52,993 bases of DNA from Candidatus Yanofskybacteria bacterium RIFCSPLOWO2_01_FULL_39_28 (GCA_001794635.1 MGKE01000008.1:1-52993); one strand, 5' to 3'; counted from the stretch's first letter, positions 28,336 to 37,430 are shown. Notes: a model not told the origin generated them from the letters alone. Made by a program: numbers and translations.

Positions 28336-28868
28336 TACTTGTTCTTACTGGGCCTTATGGGGGTTCAGAAAAGGCTTCAAGAAACCAAGCTTAGCTTGAT
28401 AGAAGCCTTTTCCGAGTCCCGTAAACCCGAATAAAAAACTTCGGAGAGACTTGGGGCTTTAAGAAAGGAGGGGTAAAATTATGTCTTTCGCCGGGAAATC
28501 GGCGAGAAGAGCGAGTGGTTCCGTACACAAGCCGGAAACACAACCACCCCCTCTTCAGTGTAAAAAACCATTCTGGAAAGACGGGTCTGTGCGGACCTGA
28601 CATCACCGCACGGGAGAGCTTCGGCTCTCCCTCCTTCATCTTTGATCTTAATCTGAAATATATTAAGATTATAGATGAGGGGAGCAGGTACGGGAAGATG
28701 CGAGGCGAACTACCCGAACGCATCACCTGCCACCCTCAATCTCCCGTCCTTAGCAAATAGAAGCTGGACGGGCTAGAGACCAACCACTTTCGCCTAGAGC
28801 TAATAAGTGGGAGGGTACTGAATGCGGACATTCGGTGGTACGCCGGGCTAGCAGCCCGGCTTTTGTTT
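28336..28868 (+). ncRNA. candidate large structured non-coding RNA, unknown class
   Basis: Consensus promoter, about ten perfect or near-perfect helices (e.g. 28368-28378/28402-28412; 28612-28619/28624-28631 with UUCG loop; 28743-28749/28766-28772), terminator GCCGGGC-TAGCA-GCCCGGC-TTTT. Confidence 0.8.
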
Positions 28869-28869
28869 T

Positions 28870-29799
28870 CTAAAAAATCTTTCTGGCTAGTGAGTAGACT
28901 AAGTACCAAAACCTTGAGACGACTAAATCAAATGAGCCGGGATATTCTTTTAAATCCCCTCCCCAACCAAGCTTGAAACGAGTTACACCTGGCCACTTTT
29001 TTGCATCAATTCCCCACAAGTCATAATTAGTAAGCTGGTAAGCTGGTAAGCTGGTAAGCTTAAGAAATTTAATAATGTTCCAGTGCATAAAATATGGCGC
29101 CATTAAGTTCTTATATTCCCTATCCATCGCTCCATGAAGATAATAAGCGAAGTTATGATATATCATAACCATTGCTCCTCCGATATATTTATCTTGAAGT
29201 TTCACTAGAAATAATTTAGTGATTAATTCTTGTCCTTCACGGAAAAAATTAAGCATTTTTTCGTAATACTCTTTTGAGTTGGTTGAGAATTGATCTTTTT
29301 TAGCCGTTTGTTTTAATAACTTCCAAAAGGTGTCAATGTCATTGCTTTCCTCAAGCACCAGACCCTTTTTTTCAGATAAGTTGATATTATATCTGGTTTT
29401 ATGATGCATTCGTGATAATAACTCTTCTTCTGATAAGTTAAGATTAATAATTACTGTCTTGGAGGGCTGAATTTGTTTTCGCGATCGTCTAAATCCTTTT
29501 CTATATAAAAGTTCCATAACTATGTCAGATAGCGGCTCAACTTTAACAAAAATTGCTTTTTCTTCTTTCGCTAAATATTTTAAATATTTAATAAAATTAG
29601 CTAACTCATTTTTGATTCCGCCTCTTATATCATCTAGCTTTACTTCTGGCCCGTGAGGTATATACAAATAACTTTTTCCAAACGGAAGATCATGCTTTAT
29701 TATATTGGCCCTGATCTTACTATCGTTAAATCTCCAGACTTTATGTCCAACACTTTCCTGAAACTTCGCCCACTCTTCCGTTTGTAGAAATGATTTCAT
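28870..29799 (-). CDS. FemAB/FemX-like peptidoglycan bridge aminoacyltransferase (GNAT fold)
   Basis: MHHKTRYNINLSEKKGL, GGAMVMIYHNFAYYLHGA, YDLWGID. Confidence 0.85.
   Translation of the reverse strand: MKSFLQTEEWAKFQESVGHKVWRFNDSKIRANIIKHDLPFGKSYLYIPHGPEVKLDDIRGGIKNELANFIKYLKYLAKEEKAIFVKVEPLSDIVMELLYRKGFRRSRKQIQPSKTVIINLNLSEEELLSRMHHKTRYNINLSEKKGLVLEESNDIDTFWKLLKQTAKKDQFSTNSKEYYEKMLNFFREGQELITKLFLVKLQDKYIGGAMVMIYHNFAYYLHGAMDREYKNLMAPYFMHWNIIKFLKLTSLPAYQLTNYDLWGIDAKKWPGVTRFKLGWGGDLKEYPGSFDLVVSRFWYLVYSLARKIF
29030..29061. repeat. 8-bp tandem repeat (GTAAGCTG)x4 inside the FemAB-like CDS
   Basis: GTAAGCTG GTAAGCTG GTAAGCTG GTAAGCTT. Confidence 0.95.
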
Positions 29800-29823
29800 T
29801 GTGGATAAATTAGCGAAAAATTC

Positions 29824-29911
29824 TCAATAGCTTGGAATCATCTGAAGGGGTGTTAGCAGATTGATTCCCATATGTAATCTTTCTTGATTGTAATATATTA
29901 AATACTTTTTT
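29824..29911 (-). pseudogene. C-terminal remnant of an integrase-core (IS3/IS481-like) transposase
   Basis: Minus-strand translation KKYLIYYNQERLHMGINLLTPLQMIPSY* matches the YNxERxHxGxxxxTPxxxxP transposase tail. Confidence 0.7.
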
Positions 29912-30251
29912 AAAGCTTTGTTGATTTATCCAAAATTTTGACAATCCTACTCATGGCGACAAATCCGTAGGCCCAAAGTAATGGCAGCCAAATAGGCATT
30001 ACCCCAAACAAACTGTTTCTATAAAACACCTCCACTCCGGTAAGAATAAAAATATATTCAAAGAAAACCATCAGTAAAAACCCGGCCACGAAAATTAACG
30101 ATTCCTTGGGCTCTCTTTTCTTCAAGAATGACACAACAACAACCAACCCAAATGCCGCTGTTAATAGAAAATCATTAGAAATTAACGGTATCAACCCAAC
30201 CATTACCAAAATCGGAATAGAGTTTAAAAATATTTTGTAGATTTTATTCAT
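29910..30251 (-). CDS. small membrane protein
   Basis: 113 aa, hydrophobic; FGVMPIWLPLLWAYGFVAMSR. Confidence 0.55.
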   Translation of the reverse strand: MNKIYKIFLNSIPILVMVGLIPLISNDFLLTAAFGLVVVVSFLKKREPKESLIFVAGFLLMVFFEYIFILTGVEVFYRNSLFGVMPIWLPLLWAYGFVAMSRIVKILDKSTKL

Positions 30252-30281
30252 AAATAAGATGGGGCGAAGCCGAGATTATAA

Positions 30282-30893
30282 CTATCGTTTTCCGAGCAAC
30301 CTCAATGCTTCCCGGACTCTCTCCTCAAGTGTCTTACCCTTAGATTCTTTCAAAGCATCTTTAGCTTGATATTGGCTGTAACCAAGAGCCAAGAGAGCTT
30401 CTATTGCCTGTCCCTCCTGACCTAAGTCTATTCCTTTCAAGTCTCCAATGTCCAAATGATCAACTTTGTTTTTGAGTTCAAGTATTAATCTTGAAGCTGT
30501 CTTAGGGCCTAATCCCGAAACTCTTTTTAAATAATCTGCGTCCTCATTGATAACCGCAGCCTTAAGATGTTTCGGCTCAATCACTGAAAGAATACCCATA
30601 GCGCTCTTCGGCCCAATGCCGTTTACACTGGTAATCAAATGAAATAACTCCAAATCATCCTTATCCGGAAACCCGTACATATCAAAAGTCCCCTCTCTCA
30701 TATTTAGTTGAGAATGAATAAATAATTTGACCTTACCCCCATTGACATCGGAGTTTGTTTTTGCTAAAATATTTAATACCTTGGGGGATACTATTACCCT
30801 ATACCCTATACCCCCCTGACCGGGCAGGCCGGTATTCAAAATGACGTATTTATCACCAAAATGTTCAATTGTTCCCTCTAAAAAGCTAATCAT
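30282..30893 (-). CDS. ruvA: Holliday junction helicase subunit RuvA
   Basis: MISFLEGTIEHFG, GIGPKSAMGILS, VSGLGPKTASRLILELK. Confidence 0.92.
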   Translation of the reverse strand: MISFLEGTIEHFGDKYVILNTGLPGQGGIGYRVIVSPKVLNILAKTNSDVNGGKVKLFIHSQLNMREGTFDMYGFPDKDDLELFHLITSVNGIGPKSAMGILSVIEPKHLKAAVINEDADYLKRVSGLGPKTASRLILELKNKVDHLDIGDLKGIDLGQEGQAIEALLALGYSQYQAKDALKESKGKTLEERVREALRLLGKR

Positions 30894-30910
30894 TATATTA
30901 AGAGTAGCAA

Positions 30911-32971
30911 ATGTTTAAACTAACATCAAAATATTCTCCAACTGGCGATCAGCCAGACGCAATCGCCAAACTCACTAAAGGACTTAAATCCGGCAAAAAA
31001 CACCAGGTGCTTTTGGGTGTAACGGGTTCAGGAAAAACTTTTACCATGGCCCAAGTTATTGCCAACTATGGCAAGCCGACCTTAATTGTTTCCCACAACA
31101 AAACTCTAGCCGCCCAATTATATAAAGAATTCAAGGAATTTTTCCCAAACAACGCCGTTCACTATTTCGTTTCATATTACGACTACTACCAGCCCGAAGC
31201 CTATATCCCCCACACTGATACCTATATTGAAAAAGATTCAAAAATTAATGAAGAGATAGACCGTCTAAGACATGCCGCTACCCAGGCTTTGATGTCCAGA
31301 GATGACGTAATTATCGTTGCCTCTGTTTCCTGTATATACAACCTTGGCTCGCCGGAAGAATACAAAAACATGGGTCTTAATATTTTTGAAAGCCAGAAAT
31401 TAAAACCCGACGAACTAATCAGGGGGTTAGTCCGCTTACAATACGCCCAAGACATAGAACTGAAGAGAGGCTGTTTCCGTAAAACCAGAAACGAAATAGA
31501 GCTGATGGGACCGGACGGACAAAATATTTTTAAAATAACTTTTGGGCCGATTTACTCTGCAACCTCAAAAAACAAATACACCCCGTCGGAAGGAATAATA
31601 AAAATAGCTCACGCCAGCATTACCGAGCCGGAAGAACTTGAAACCAAAGACCCCCAGTTTGAAAAAATCCTTGAAACCACAATATTGCCGGCTAAATATT
31701 GGTTAACTTCGGATAACAAAATAGGTATTGCCATTGAAAACATCAAAGCCGAACTTCAGCAAACAATGAAAGTTCTTAAAAAGAAAGGTAAAACTTTTGA
31801 AGCTAACCGTTTATATGAAAAAACAATGAGAGACATTGAAATGATGAGAAAAACTGGCTATTGCCACGGTATTGAGAACTACTCAAGACATATTGACTTC
31901 AGAAAATCCGGCGAACCACCTTATACTCTTCTTGACTTCTTTATTTCTAAGGGGGGATTTTTGACCATTATAGACGAATCGCATATTTCCCTGCCACAGT
32001 TCCGAGGAATGTATTTCGGCGATCATTCCCGCAAAAGCACTCTGGTAGATTATGGTTTCCGCCTGCCTTCAGCTCTAGATAATCGCCCTCTTAAGTTTCC
32101 GGAATTTGAAAAAAGAATACAAAATTTAGTTTACGTTTCAGCCACACCAAGCGAATATGAATTAAAAAAGGCCGGCAAAGAAAACATTGCCGAGCAGCTT
32201 ATCCGTCCGACCGGACTTCTTGATCCGACTATTGAAATACAACCGACCGAAAACCAGATTGAACACCTAATTGATGAGGTTAAAAAAAGAATCGTAAACA
32301 AAGAGAGAATAATTGTTACAACCTTGACCAAGAGAATGGCCGAGGATCTTTCAGAATTTTTGGCTGATGCCAAAATTAAAGTTAATTATCTTCACTCGGA
32401 GATTAAAACCTTAGAAAGGTTAAAAATATTAAAAGACTTCCGTCTTGGAACTTATGACGTGCTAGTCGGAGTTAACTTGTTAAGAGAAGGACTTGATTTG
32501 CCAGAAGTTTCTCTAATAGCTATTCTTGATGCTGACAAAGAAGGATTCCTCCGAAACACAACCACCCTTATTCAAACCATGGGCCGAGCGGCAAGGCATG
32601 TTAATGGTCACGTAATTCTCTACGCCGACAAGATGACCAAATCTATTCAGTCAGCCATGCATGAAACAATGCGCCGAAGAGAAAAACAGGAAGCCCACAA
32701 TACCGCTAACAACATTACTCCAACTACAATCATAAAAGCTATTGGTGATTTTGACCTACCAATTTCAAATAATGGCCTTGGTAAAACTAGACGCTGGGGC
32801 AAAGAAGAAGATGACATGGTTTATGTTTTCGGAAATGGCAGTAAGAATAAAATAATCGGCCAACTGACCAAAATGATGGAGCGCGCCGCCAAAAAAATGG
32901 AGTATGACAAAGCACTAGCATTACGGGAACAAATTAGGAAAATAAAAACCGGCTCGGTGGAGTCGGCTTGA
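30911..32971 (+). CDS. uvrB: excinuclease ABC subunit B
   Basis: TGSGKTFTMAQVI, HNKTLAAQLYKEF, YYDYYQPEAYIP, C-terminal UVR motif. Confidence 0.97.
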   Translation: MFKLTSKYSPTGDQPDAIAKLTKGLKSGKKHQVLLGVTGSGKTFTMAQVIANYGKPTLIVSHNKTLAAQLYKEFKEFFPNNAVHYFVSYYDYYQPEAYIPHTDTYIEKDSKINEEIDRLRHAATQALMSRDDVIIVASVSCIYNLGSPEEYKNMGLNIFESQKLKPDELIRGLVRLQYAQDIELKRGCFRKTRNEIELMGPDGQNIFKITFGPIYSATSKNKYTPSEGIIKIAHASITEPEELETKDPQFEKILETTILPAKYWLTSDNKIGIAIENIKAELQQTMKVLKKKGKTFEANRLYEKTMRDIEMMRKTGYCHGIENYSRHIDFRKSGEPPYTLLDFFISKGGFLTIIDESHISLPQFRGMYFGDHSRKSTLVDYGFRLPSALDNRPLKFPEFEKRIQNLVYVSATPSEYELKKAGKENIAEQLIRPTGLLDPTIEIQPTENQIEHLIDEVKKRIVNKERIIVTTLTKRMAEDLSEFLADAKIKVNYLHSEIKTLERLKILKDFRLGTYDVLVGVNLLREGLDLPEVSLIAILDADKEGFLRNTTTLIQTMGRAARHVNGHVILYADKMTKSIQSAMHETMRRREKQEAHNTANNITPTTIIKAIGDFDLPISNNGLGKTRRWGKEEDDMVYVFGNGSKNKIIGQLTKMMERAAKKMEYDKALALREQIRKIKTGSVESA

Positions 32972-32982
32972 GTTGTTACTAC

Positions 32983-33417
32983 TTAAATTTCAGATTTAAA
33001 TTCCAGATCATATCGGCTCTTTAGAAAATCTGTTATCTCTGTTATAACATCGTCGTGGTCAGTAAAGCCCCTGACATGAACCCAGTTGCCACCTTGATGT
33101 TCAAAACAGTTATATTGAATTTTTTCATTTTGATGGTCGGGGGTGTGTTGAAGAGAAGCATAGAAAAGAAACCAGGGCTTGTCATTCTCGTCGTGGTAAA
33201 TATTGATTAGTTGTTCAATCCCGCCGTTTTGGTAATAAGAATCTATTTTCAGATAAACTTGTTTTCCGCCATGAACAGCCGGAACTGAAACTGACTCCAT
33301 CTTCCACGTTGAATAGTCAGGAAGAGCAACTTGGGCAGTAGCTAAAGAACTGAAGATCAATGTTGCAAAAACGGTCAATACGGCCGGCCAAAGACGGAGT
33401 TTCATGATTTCCTTCAT
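32983..33417 (-). CDS. exported hypothetical protein
   Basis: Signal peptide MKLRLWPAVLTVFATLIFSSLATAQ; track start at 33522 overlaps rpsT, internal ATG at 33417 preferred. Confidence 0.55.
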   Translation of the reverse strand: MKEIMKLRLWPAVLTVFATLIFSSLATAQVALPDYSTWKMESVSVPAVHGGKQVYLKIDSYYQNGGIEQLINIYHDENDKPWFLFYASLQHTPDHQNEKIQYNCFEHQGGNWVHVRGFTDHDDVITEITDFLKSRYDLEFKSEI

Positions 33418-33478
33418 TATCAAATAACATTTACCCTGCTTGTATAATATAAACAAATATAGTAATATAAGCAATACC

Positions 33479-33733
33479 GTGCCAATTACAGCATCAGCAA
33501 AAAAGGCGCTAAGACAATCCATAAGGCGAAAAGCCAGAAATTTAATACGCTCAAATGCTTATAAAACAGCTGTTAAACAGTTAAAAAAGGCAGTCGCTAC
33601 CAGCAAAGAAGAGGCCCAAAAACTTCTGCCTAAGGCCTACAAAGCCATAGATAAAGCCGCCAAAACCGGCGTCATCAAGAAAAATAAAGCCGCCCGACTC
33701 AAGTCCGGTGTTGCCAAACTCTTAGTCAAGTAA
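33479..33733 (+). CDS. rpsT: 30S ribosomal protein S20
   Basis: PITASAKKALRQSIRRKARN...KAIDKAAKTGVIKKNKAARLKS; GTG start; TATAAT upstream. Confidence 0.9.
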   Translation: MPITASAKKALRQSIRRKARNLIRSNAYKTAVKQLKKAVATSKEEAQKLLPKAYKAIDKAAKTGVIKKNKAARLKSGVAKLLVK

Positions 33734-33760
33734 AAACCGGCCGCCTCAGGCGGCCGGTTT
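33732..33760. terminator. bidirectional terminator between rpsT and the FtsW/RodA gene
   Basis: AAAACCGGCCGCC-TCA-GGCGGCCGGTTTT. Confidence 0.85.
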
Positions 33761-34842
33761 TAAACTCTCTTTGCCACATTCAAAACAATTCCCACTCCAG
33801 CCAGTAGAACCATCATTGCTGTTCCGCCGTAACTGACAAATGGTAAAGGAATTCCGGTCAAAGGCACTAAACCAATTATTGCTCCGATATTTAGAAATGC
33901 CTGGCCGACAATCCAGGCCACCACTCCCATTACAAGTAGTTTACCAAATTTATCGCTAATATTGTGGGCTGTCTTAACCGTTAGAAAGGTAAAAAATACA
34001 AATAACCCAATCAAGACGCCTGCTCCAACCAGACCCAGCTCTTCTACCAAAATTGCAAAAATAGAATCATTGGTTACTTCGGGAAGAAAGCCAAATTTTT
34101 GAGTACTCTTGCCAAAACCAACCCCAAACATACCTCCCGAACCAACAGCAATAAGAGATTGGTTTAACTGGTAAGAAATACCTCTCGGATCAATTGATGG
34201 GTCAAGAAAAGTCTTAACCCGATTAAATCTATAAGGTTCAACCACAATCATCAAACCCAGAACACCAATAATAAGCAGGCCGATAATTAAAAAATGTTTG
34301 ACCGGAGAACCGGCGAAAAAATAAATGGCCGATGAAATTATTGTTACTATGATTAGTGTTCCGATATCTGGCTGAAGCAAAAGAAGAATTGCTACAAAAC
34401 TCAAGACAATAAGAAATGGGGCTGTGCCATAAGACCAGTTTCTGATTCTCTCATCGCGATTGCCAAACCAAGCGGCCAGATAAATTATTAGAGCCAATTT
34501 TAAAATTTCTGATGGCTGGAGAGATAAGCCGCCAATATCAAGCCACCTTGTTGCGCCTTTTAAGTTGTGACCAAAATTAGGCAGAAAAACCAAGATCATC
34601 ATCAAAAGAGCGCCAAACAAAATCGGAAGTGACACTTTTTTCCAAAATTTATAATCAATTTTAAAAAACAAAAACATCAATGCCAATCCGGGTAAAACAC
34701 CGTACAATAGTTGGTGGGTTAAATAATAATAAGAAGAACCGAATTTCTTCTGTCCTTCCACAATTCCAGCCGACGACAAAACAATTAGTCCAAAAATAAG
34801 CAGAAGTAAGGTTGTAGCAAAAATCGCTTTAGCCATATACAT
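33760..34842 (-). CDS. FtsW/RodA/SpoVE family cell-cycle protein
   Basis: KGATRWLDIGGLSLQPSE, TGIPLPFVSYGGTAMM. Confidence 0.93.
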   Translation of the reverse strand: MYMAKAIFATTLLLLIFGLIVLSSAGIVEGQKKFGSSYYYLTHQLLYGVLPGLALMFLFFKIDYKFWKKVSLPILFGALLMMILVFLPNFGHNLKGATRWLDIGGLSLQPSEILKLALIIYLAAWFGNRDERIRNWSYGTAPFLIVLSFVAILLLLQPDIGTLIIVTIISSAIYFFAGSPVKHFLIIGLLIIGVLGLMIVVEPYRFNRVKTFLDPSIDPRGISYQLNQSLIAVGSGGMFGVGFGKSTQKFGFLPEVTNDSIFAILVEELGLVGAGVLIGLFVFFTFLTVKTAHNISDKFGKLLVMGVVAWIVGQAFLNIGAIIGLVPLTGIPLPFVSYGGTAMMVLLAGVGIVLNVAKRV

Positions 34843-34877
34843 CTAGTATAATATAAAACCCGAGATTTATCTCGGGT

Positions 34878-35595
34878 CTATTCCTGAAAACTTTGAAGAT
34901 CAACTAATTTCTTGTAAATCCCATTTAGGGCCAACAACTCGTCGTGTCTGCCAATCTCAGCAACTCCTCCGTCGTGAAGAACAACTATTTTGTCTGCCTT
35001 TTTAACAGTGCTTAAGCGATGAGCAATAATTAATGTGGTTCTGCTCTTAATAAGCACTTCTAGGGCCTGTTGAACATACATCTCTGATTCAGAGTCAAGA
35101 GCCGAAGTTGCCTCGTCTAAGATAAGAATTTTCGGGTCCCTAACGAGAGCTCTGGCAATAGCCACTCTCTGTTTCTGACCGGCTGAAAGTTTAACTCCCC
35201 TCTCTCCTACAATCTGATCGTAACCATCAACAAATCTTTTTCCGGTGATAAAATTATGAGCATACGAGACACGAGCGGCCTCTTCAATAACCCTTTCATC
35301 TTTCATCTTATCAATATCACCATAAGCAATATTGAGCCTGATAGTATCGTTGAAAAGAGAAACATCTTGAGGAACAACAGCCATCTGTGACCTTAGTGAG
35401 TTTAAAGTCAAACATTTTATATTATTGCCCCCAATCATGATTTTACCTTCCGATGAATCATAATACCTACATATCAGATCTATTAGTGTTGTTTTTCCTA
35501 CACCGCTTTCTCCCACAATAGCAACTGTCTCGCCTTCTTTAATGGTTAAATTTATTTTCTTTAGAACTGGATCGCTGGTTTCTTTATATCCAAAA
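34878..35595 (-). pseudogene. 5'-truncated ABC exporter: ATPase domain only
   Basis: Frame SFGYKETSDPVLKKINLTIKEGETVAIVGESGVGKTTL... runs to ~35595 with no start; TM domain missing; only start in the track is inside Walker A. Confidence 0.7.
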
Positions 35596-35597
35596 GA

Positions 35598-35757
35598 CCA
35601 ATATGCTATAGGATTTTCCTATGACTACACCCACCAAGAACCATCCGAAGGCCAAAACAAAGAATATATGGATCCGGTAATGGATATCTTAAAAAGAAAA
35701 TTCGGTAATGACTTGGTTGGTTGGGACATCGCTTCGCCAGTCTGGATAATTAAATAA
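35598..35757 (+). pseudogene. C-terminal fragment of an unrelated plus-strand gene
   Basis: QYAIGFSYDYTHQEPSEGQNKEYMDPVMDILKRKFGNDLVGWDIASPVWIIK*; upstream part of the ORF is antisense to the ABC frame. Confidence 0.5.
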
Positions 35758-35785
35758 AATTTAAACTGTAACCAAAAGGGTTAAG

Positions 35786-35825
35786 GACACGGAATTATAA
35801 AACCGCCGAGAGGCGGTTTTATAAT
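35786..35825. terminator. bidirectional terminator AATTATAAAACCGCC-GAGA-GGCGGTTTTATAATT
   Basis: 15-bp perfect stem. Confidence 0.85.
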
Positions 35826-35835
35826 TTGATAATGT

Positions 35836-36072
35836 TTATTTTTTACCCAAAAGTCGAAGAAATTCCTGAACAGGTATTTTTGATTGTCGCAAAATACTGG
35901 CCAAATCCTTTCTAGATATATCTCGCGTATGCCGAGGTACTGTTGCAAATCTATTGTGGTCTTTAAAATGCCTGAGAAATACATGACTTCCTTTTTGTCT
36001 GACGACAAAAAAACCAGCTTTCAATAAAACTCTAACAATAGCCGAATAGTTGAGCATCGGTAAAATGCTCAT
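35836..36072 (-). CDS. hicA: HicA-family toxin (mRNA interferase)
   Basis: LLKAGFFVVRQKGSHVFLRH...TVPRHTRDISRKDLASILRQSKI. Confidence 0.88.
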   Translation of the reverse strand: MSILPMLNYSAIVRVLLKAGFFVVRQKGSHVFLRHFKDHNRFATVPRHTRDISRKDLASILRQSKIPVQEFLRLLGKK

Positions 36073-36350
36073 AGATGCATTGCCACTGGACCGGAAAGTT
36101 TAGAAAATTTTCCGCGGCCACTTACCCGGCCTTCATCGTCAATAACGACCTTGTCGTCATCAAAGGCAACCTCACAAAGTAGTTCAATGAGGTCTTTGGC
36201 CATATATTTGGCATCGGAAAGCGTTGAGCCCTGTGTCATTGTCTTGTCAAAACTCGGGACTTCAACAAGAAACAACTTGTCAGCGCGATCGTACCATATT
36301 GCCACGTTAAAATTTCCATATTTAGTTTTTATCAAATATTTCTTTTTCAT
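36069..36350 (-). CDS. hicB: HicB-family antitoxin
   Basis: Partial RNase H-like HicB fold pattern; overlaps hicA by 4 bp. Confidence 0.75.
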   Translation of the reverse strand: MKKKYLIKTKYGNFNVAIWYDRADKLFLVEVPSFDKTMTQGSTLSDAKYMAKDLIELLCEVAFDDDKVVIDDEGRVSGRGKFSKLSGPVAMHL

Positions 36351-36374
36351 ATACCCGTAAACATAGCATGGAAA

Positions 36375-37430
36375 TTAGAAAAATGAAATAGGTGGAATTT
36401 TTGAATCTATTAAAAAAATAATGAGTCCAATAATAGCCCCGATAGCTGATACCATCCAAAAACGCATTGTGACTTGTGTTTCAGGCCAGCCGAGAGCTTC
36501 AAAGTGATGGTGAATAGGCGTAGAAAGAAATATTTTCTTGCCACGCAATTTTTTAGAAATTAATTGAATAATAACCGAGCCGGACTCCATTATAAAAATA
36601 ATGCCGATTGGTATAAGAAGTAGTGGTGTGTTAGTAAGCATAGCCACAACACCGATAGTCACCCCAAGGGCCATTGAACCGGTATCACCCATAAAAAACT
36701 TGGCCGGATAAATATTGAACCACAAAAAGGCGACCAGCGAACCCATAATTGCCGCCATAAAGACAACTAGATCCATCCTGCCTTGATCAAAAGCAATAGC
36801 GGCATAGGCTCCAAACATAGTAAGAAAAACACCGGCTGCCAGACCGTCCAGACCATCAGTTTCATTGGCAGAAAAAGCCGAAGCCATAATTATAAAAACA
36901 AAGAAAACTATATACCACCAACCAACTTCTAAATCTCCAAGAAAAGGAATATTAATAAAGTCCCAGCCGAGCTTTGTATAAAACCACCAAGCGCCGCCAG
37001 CCCCGACAAGGGCATACATAATCAAACGATGACTCATTCTTAATCCACCGCCGCCAGGCCCAACTCTTAAAACTCCAAGAAAATCATCAAGTAAACCAAA
37101 CAAAGCCGCCACTATCATCGCCGCAAAAGGAACCCAGGTTTGCCCACGAGAAAGGAAGTTGAACTGACCAAGAACGGAATTAGGATACCATTTTGATAAT
37201 AACCAAAATCCAAGCGTCAAAATAACAACTGCGGCCCAAATCACCACCCCACCCATAGTTGGTGTTCCCTCCTTTTTCTTGTGTATTTTACCCATGATAG
37301 AACCCCCCTCTGTATGAAGCAGTTTAAATGCAGTTTCAGTTTTAATTTGTTTGCCTAGGTTGTGTTTATATAAAATTTTTGTCCAAAAAGGAGTAATTAA
37401 AAATGTTACAAAAAAAGCCAGTGTCGCCAT
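36375..37430 (-). CDS. mraY: phospho-N-acetylmuramoyl-pentapeptide-transferase
   Basis: KEGTPTMGGVVIW, NETDGLDGLAAG, FMGDTGSMALG, PIHHHFEALGWPETQVTMRFW; start moved to ATG 37430. Confidence 0.95.
   Translation of the reverse strand: MATLAFFVTFLITPFWTKILYKHNLGKQIKTETAFKLLHTEGGSIMGKIHKKKEGTPTMGGVVIWAAVVILTLGFWLLSKWYPNSVLGQFNFLSRGQTWVPFAAMIVAALFGLLDDFLGVLRVGPGGGGLRMSHRLIMYALVGAGGAWWFYTKLGWDFINIPFLGDLEVGWWYIVFFVFIIMASAFSANETDGLDGLAAGVFLTMFGAYAAIAFDQGRMDLVVFMAAIMGSLVAFLWFNIYPAKFFMGDTGSMALGVTIGVVAMLTNTPLLLIPIGIIFIMESGSVIIQLISKKLRGKKIFLSTPIHHHFEALGWPETQVTMRFWMVSAIGAIIGLIIFLIDSKIPPISFF

Noticed and set aside
28391-28726. 111-aa minus-strand ORF
   Set aside because: Antisense to the structured RNA; no domain, no SD, explained by stem-loops
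28336-28868. Region as RNase P RNA, tmRNA or SRP RNA
   Set aside because: Hallmark conserved segments of these RNAs were not found by eye; an Infernal scan would be decisive
27043-29061. CRISPR-like arrays
   Set aside because: Repeats are 7-8 bp direct tandems without spacers and inside CDSs
35781-36008. 75-aa minus ORF overlapping hicA
   Set aside because: Different frame of the HicA region; runs into the terminator
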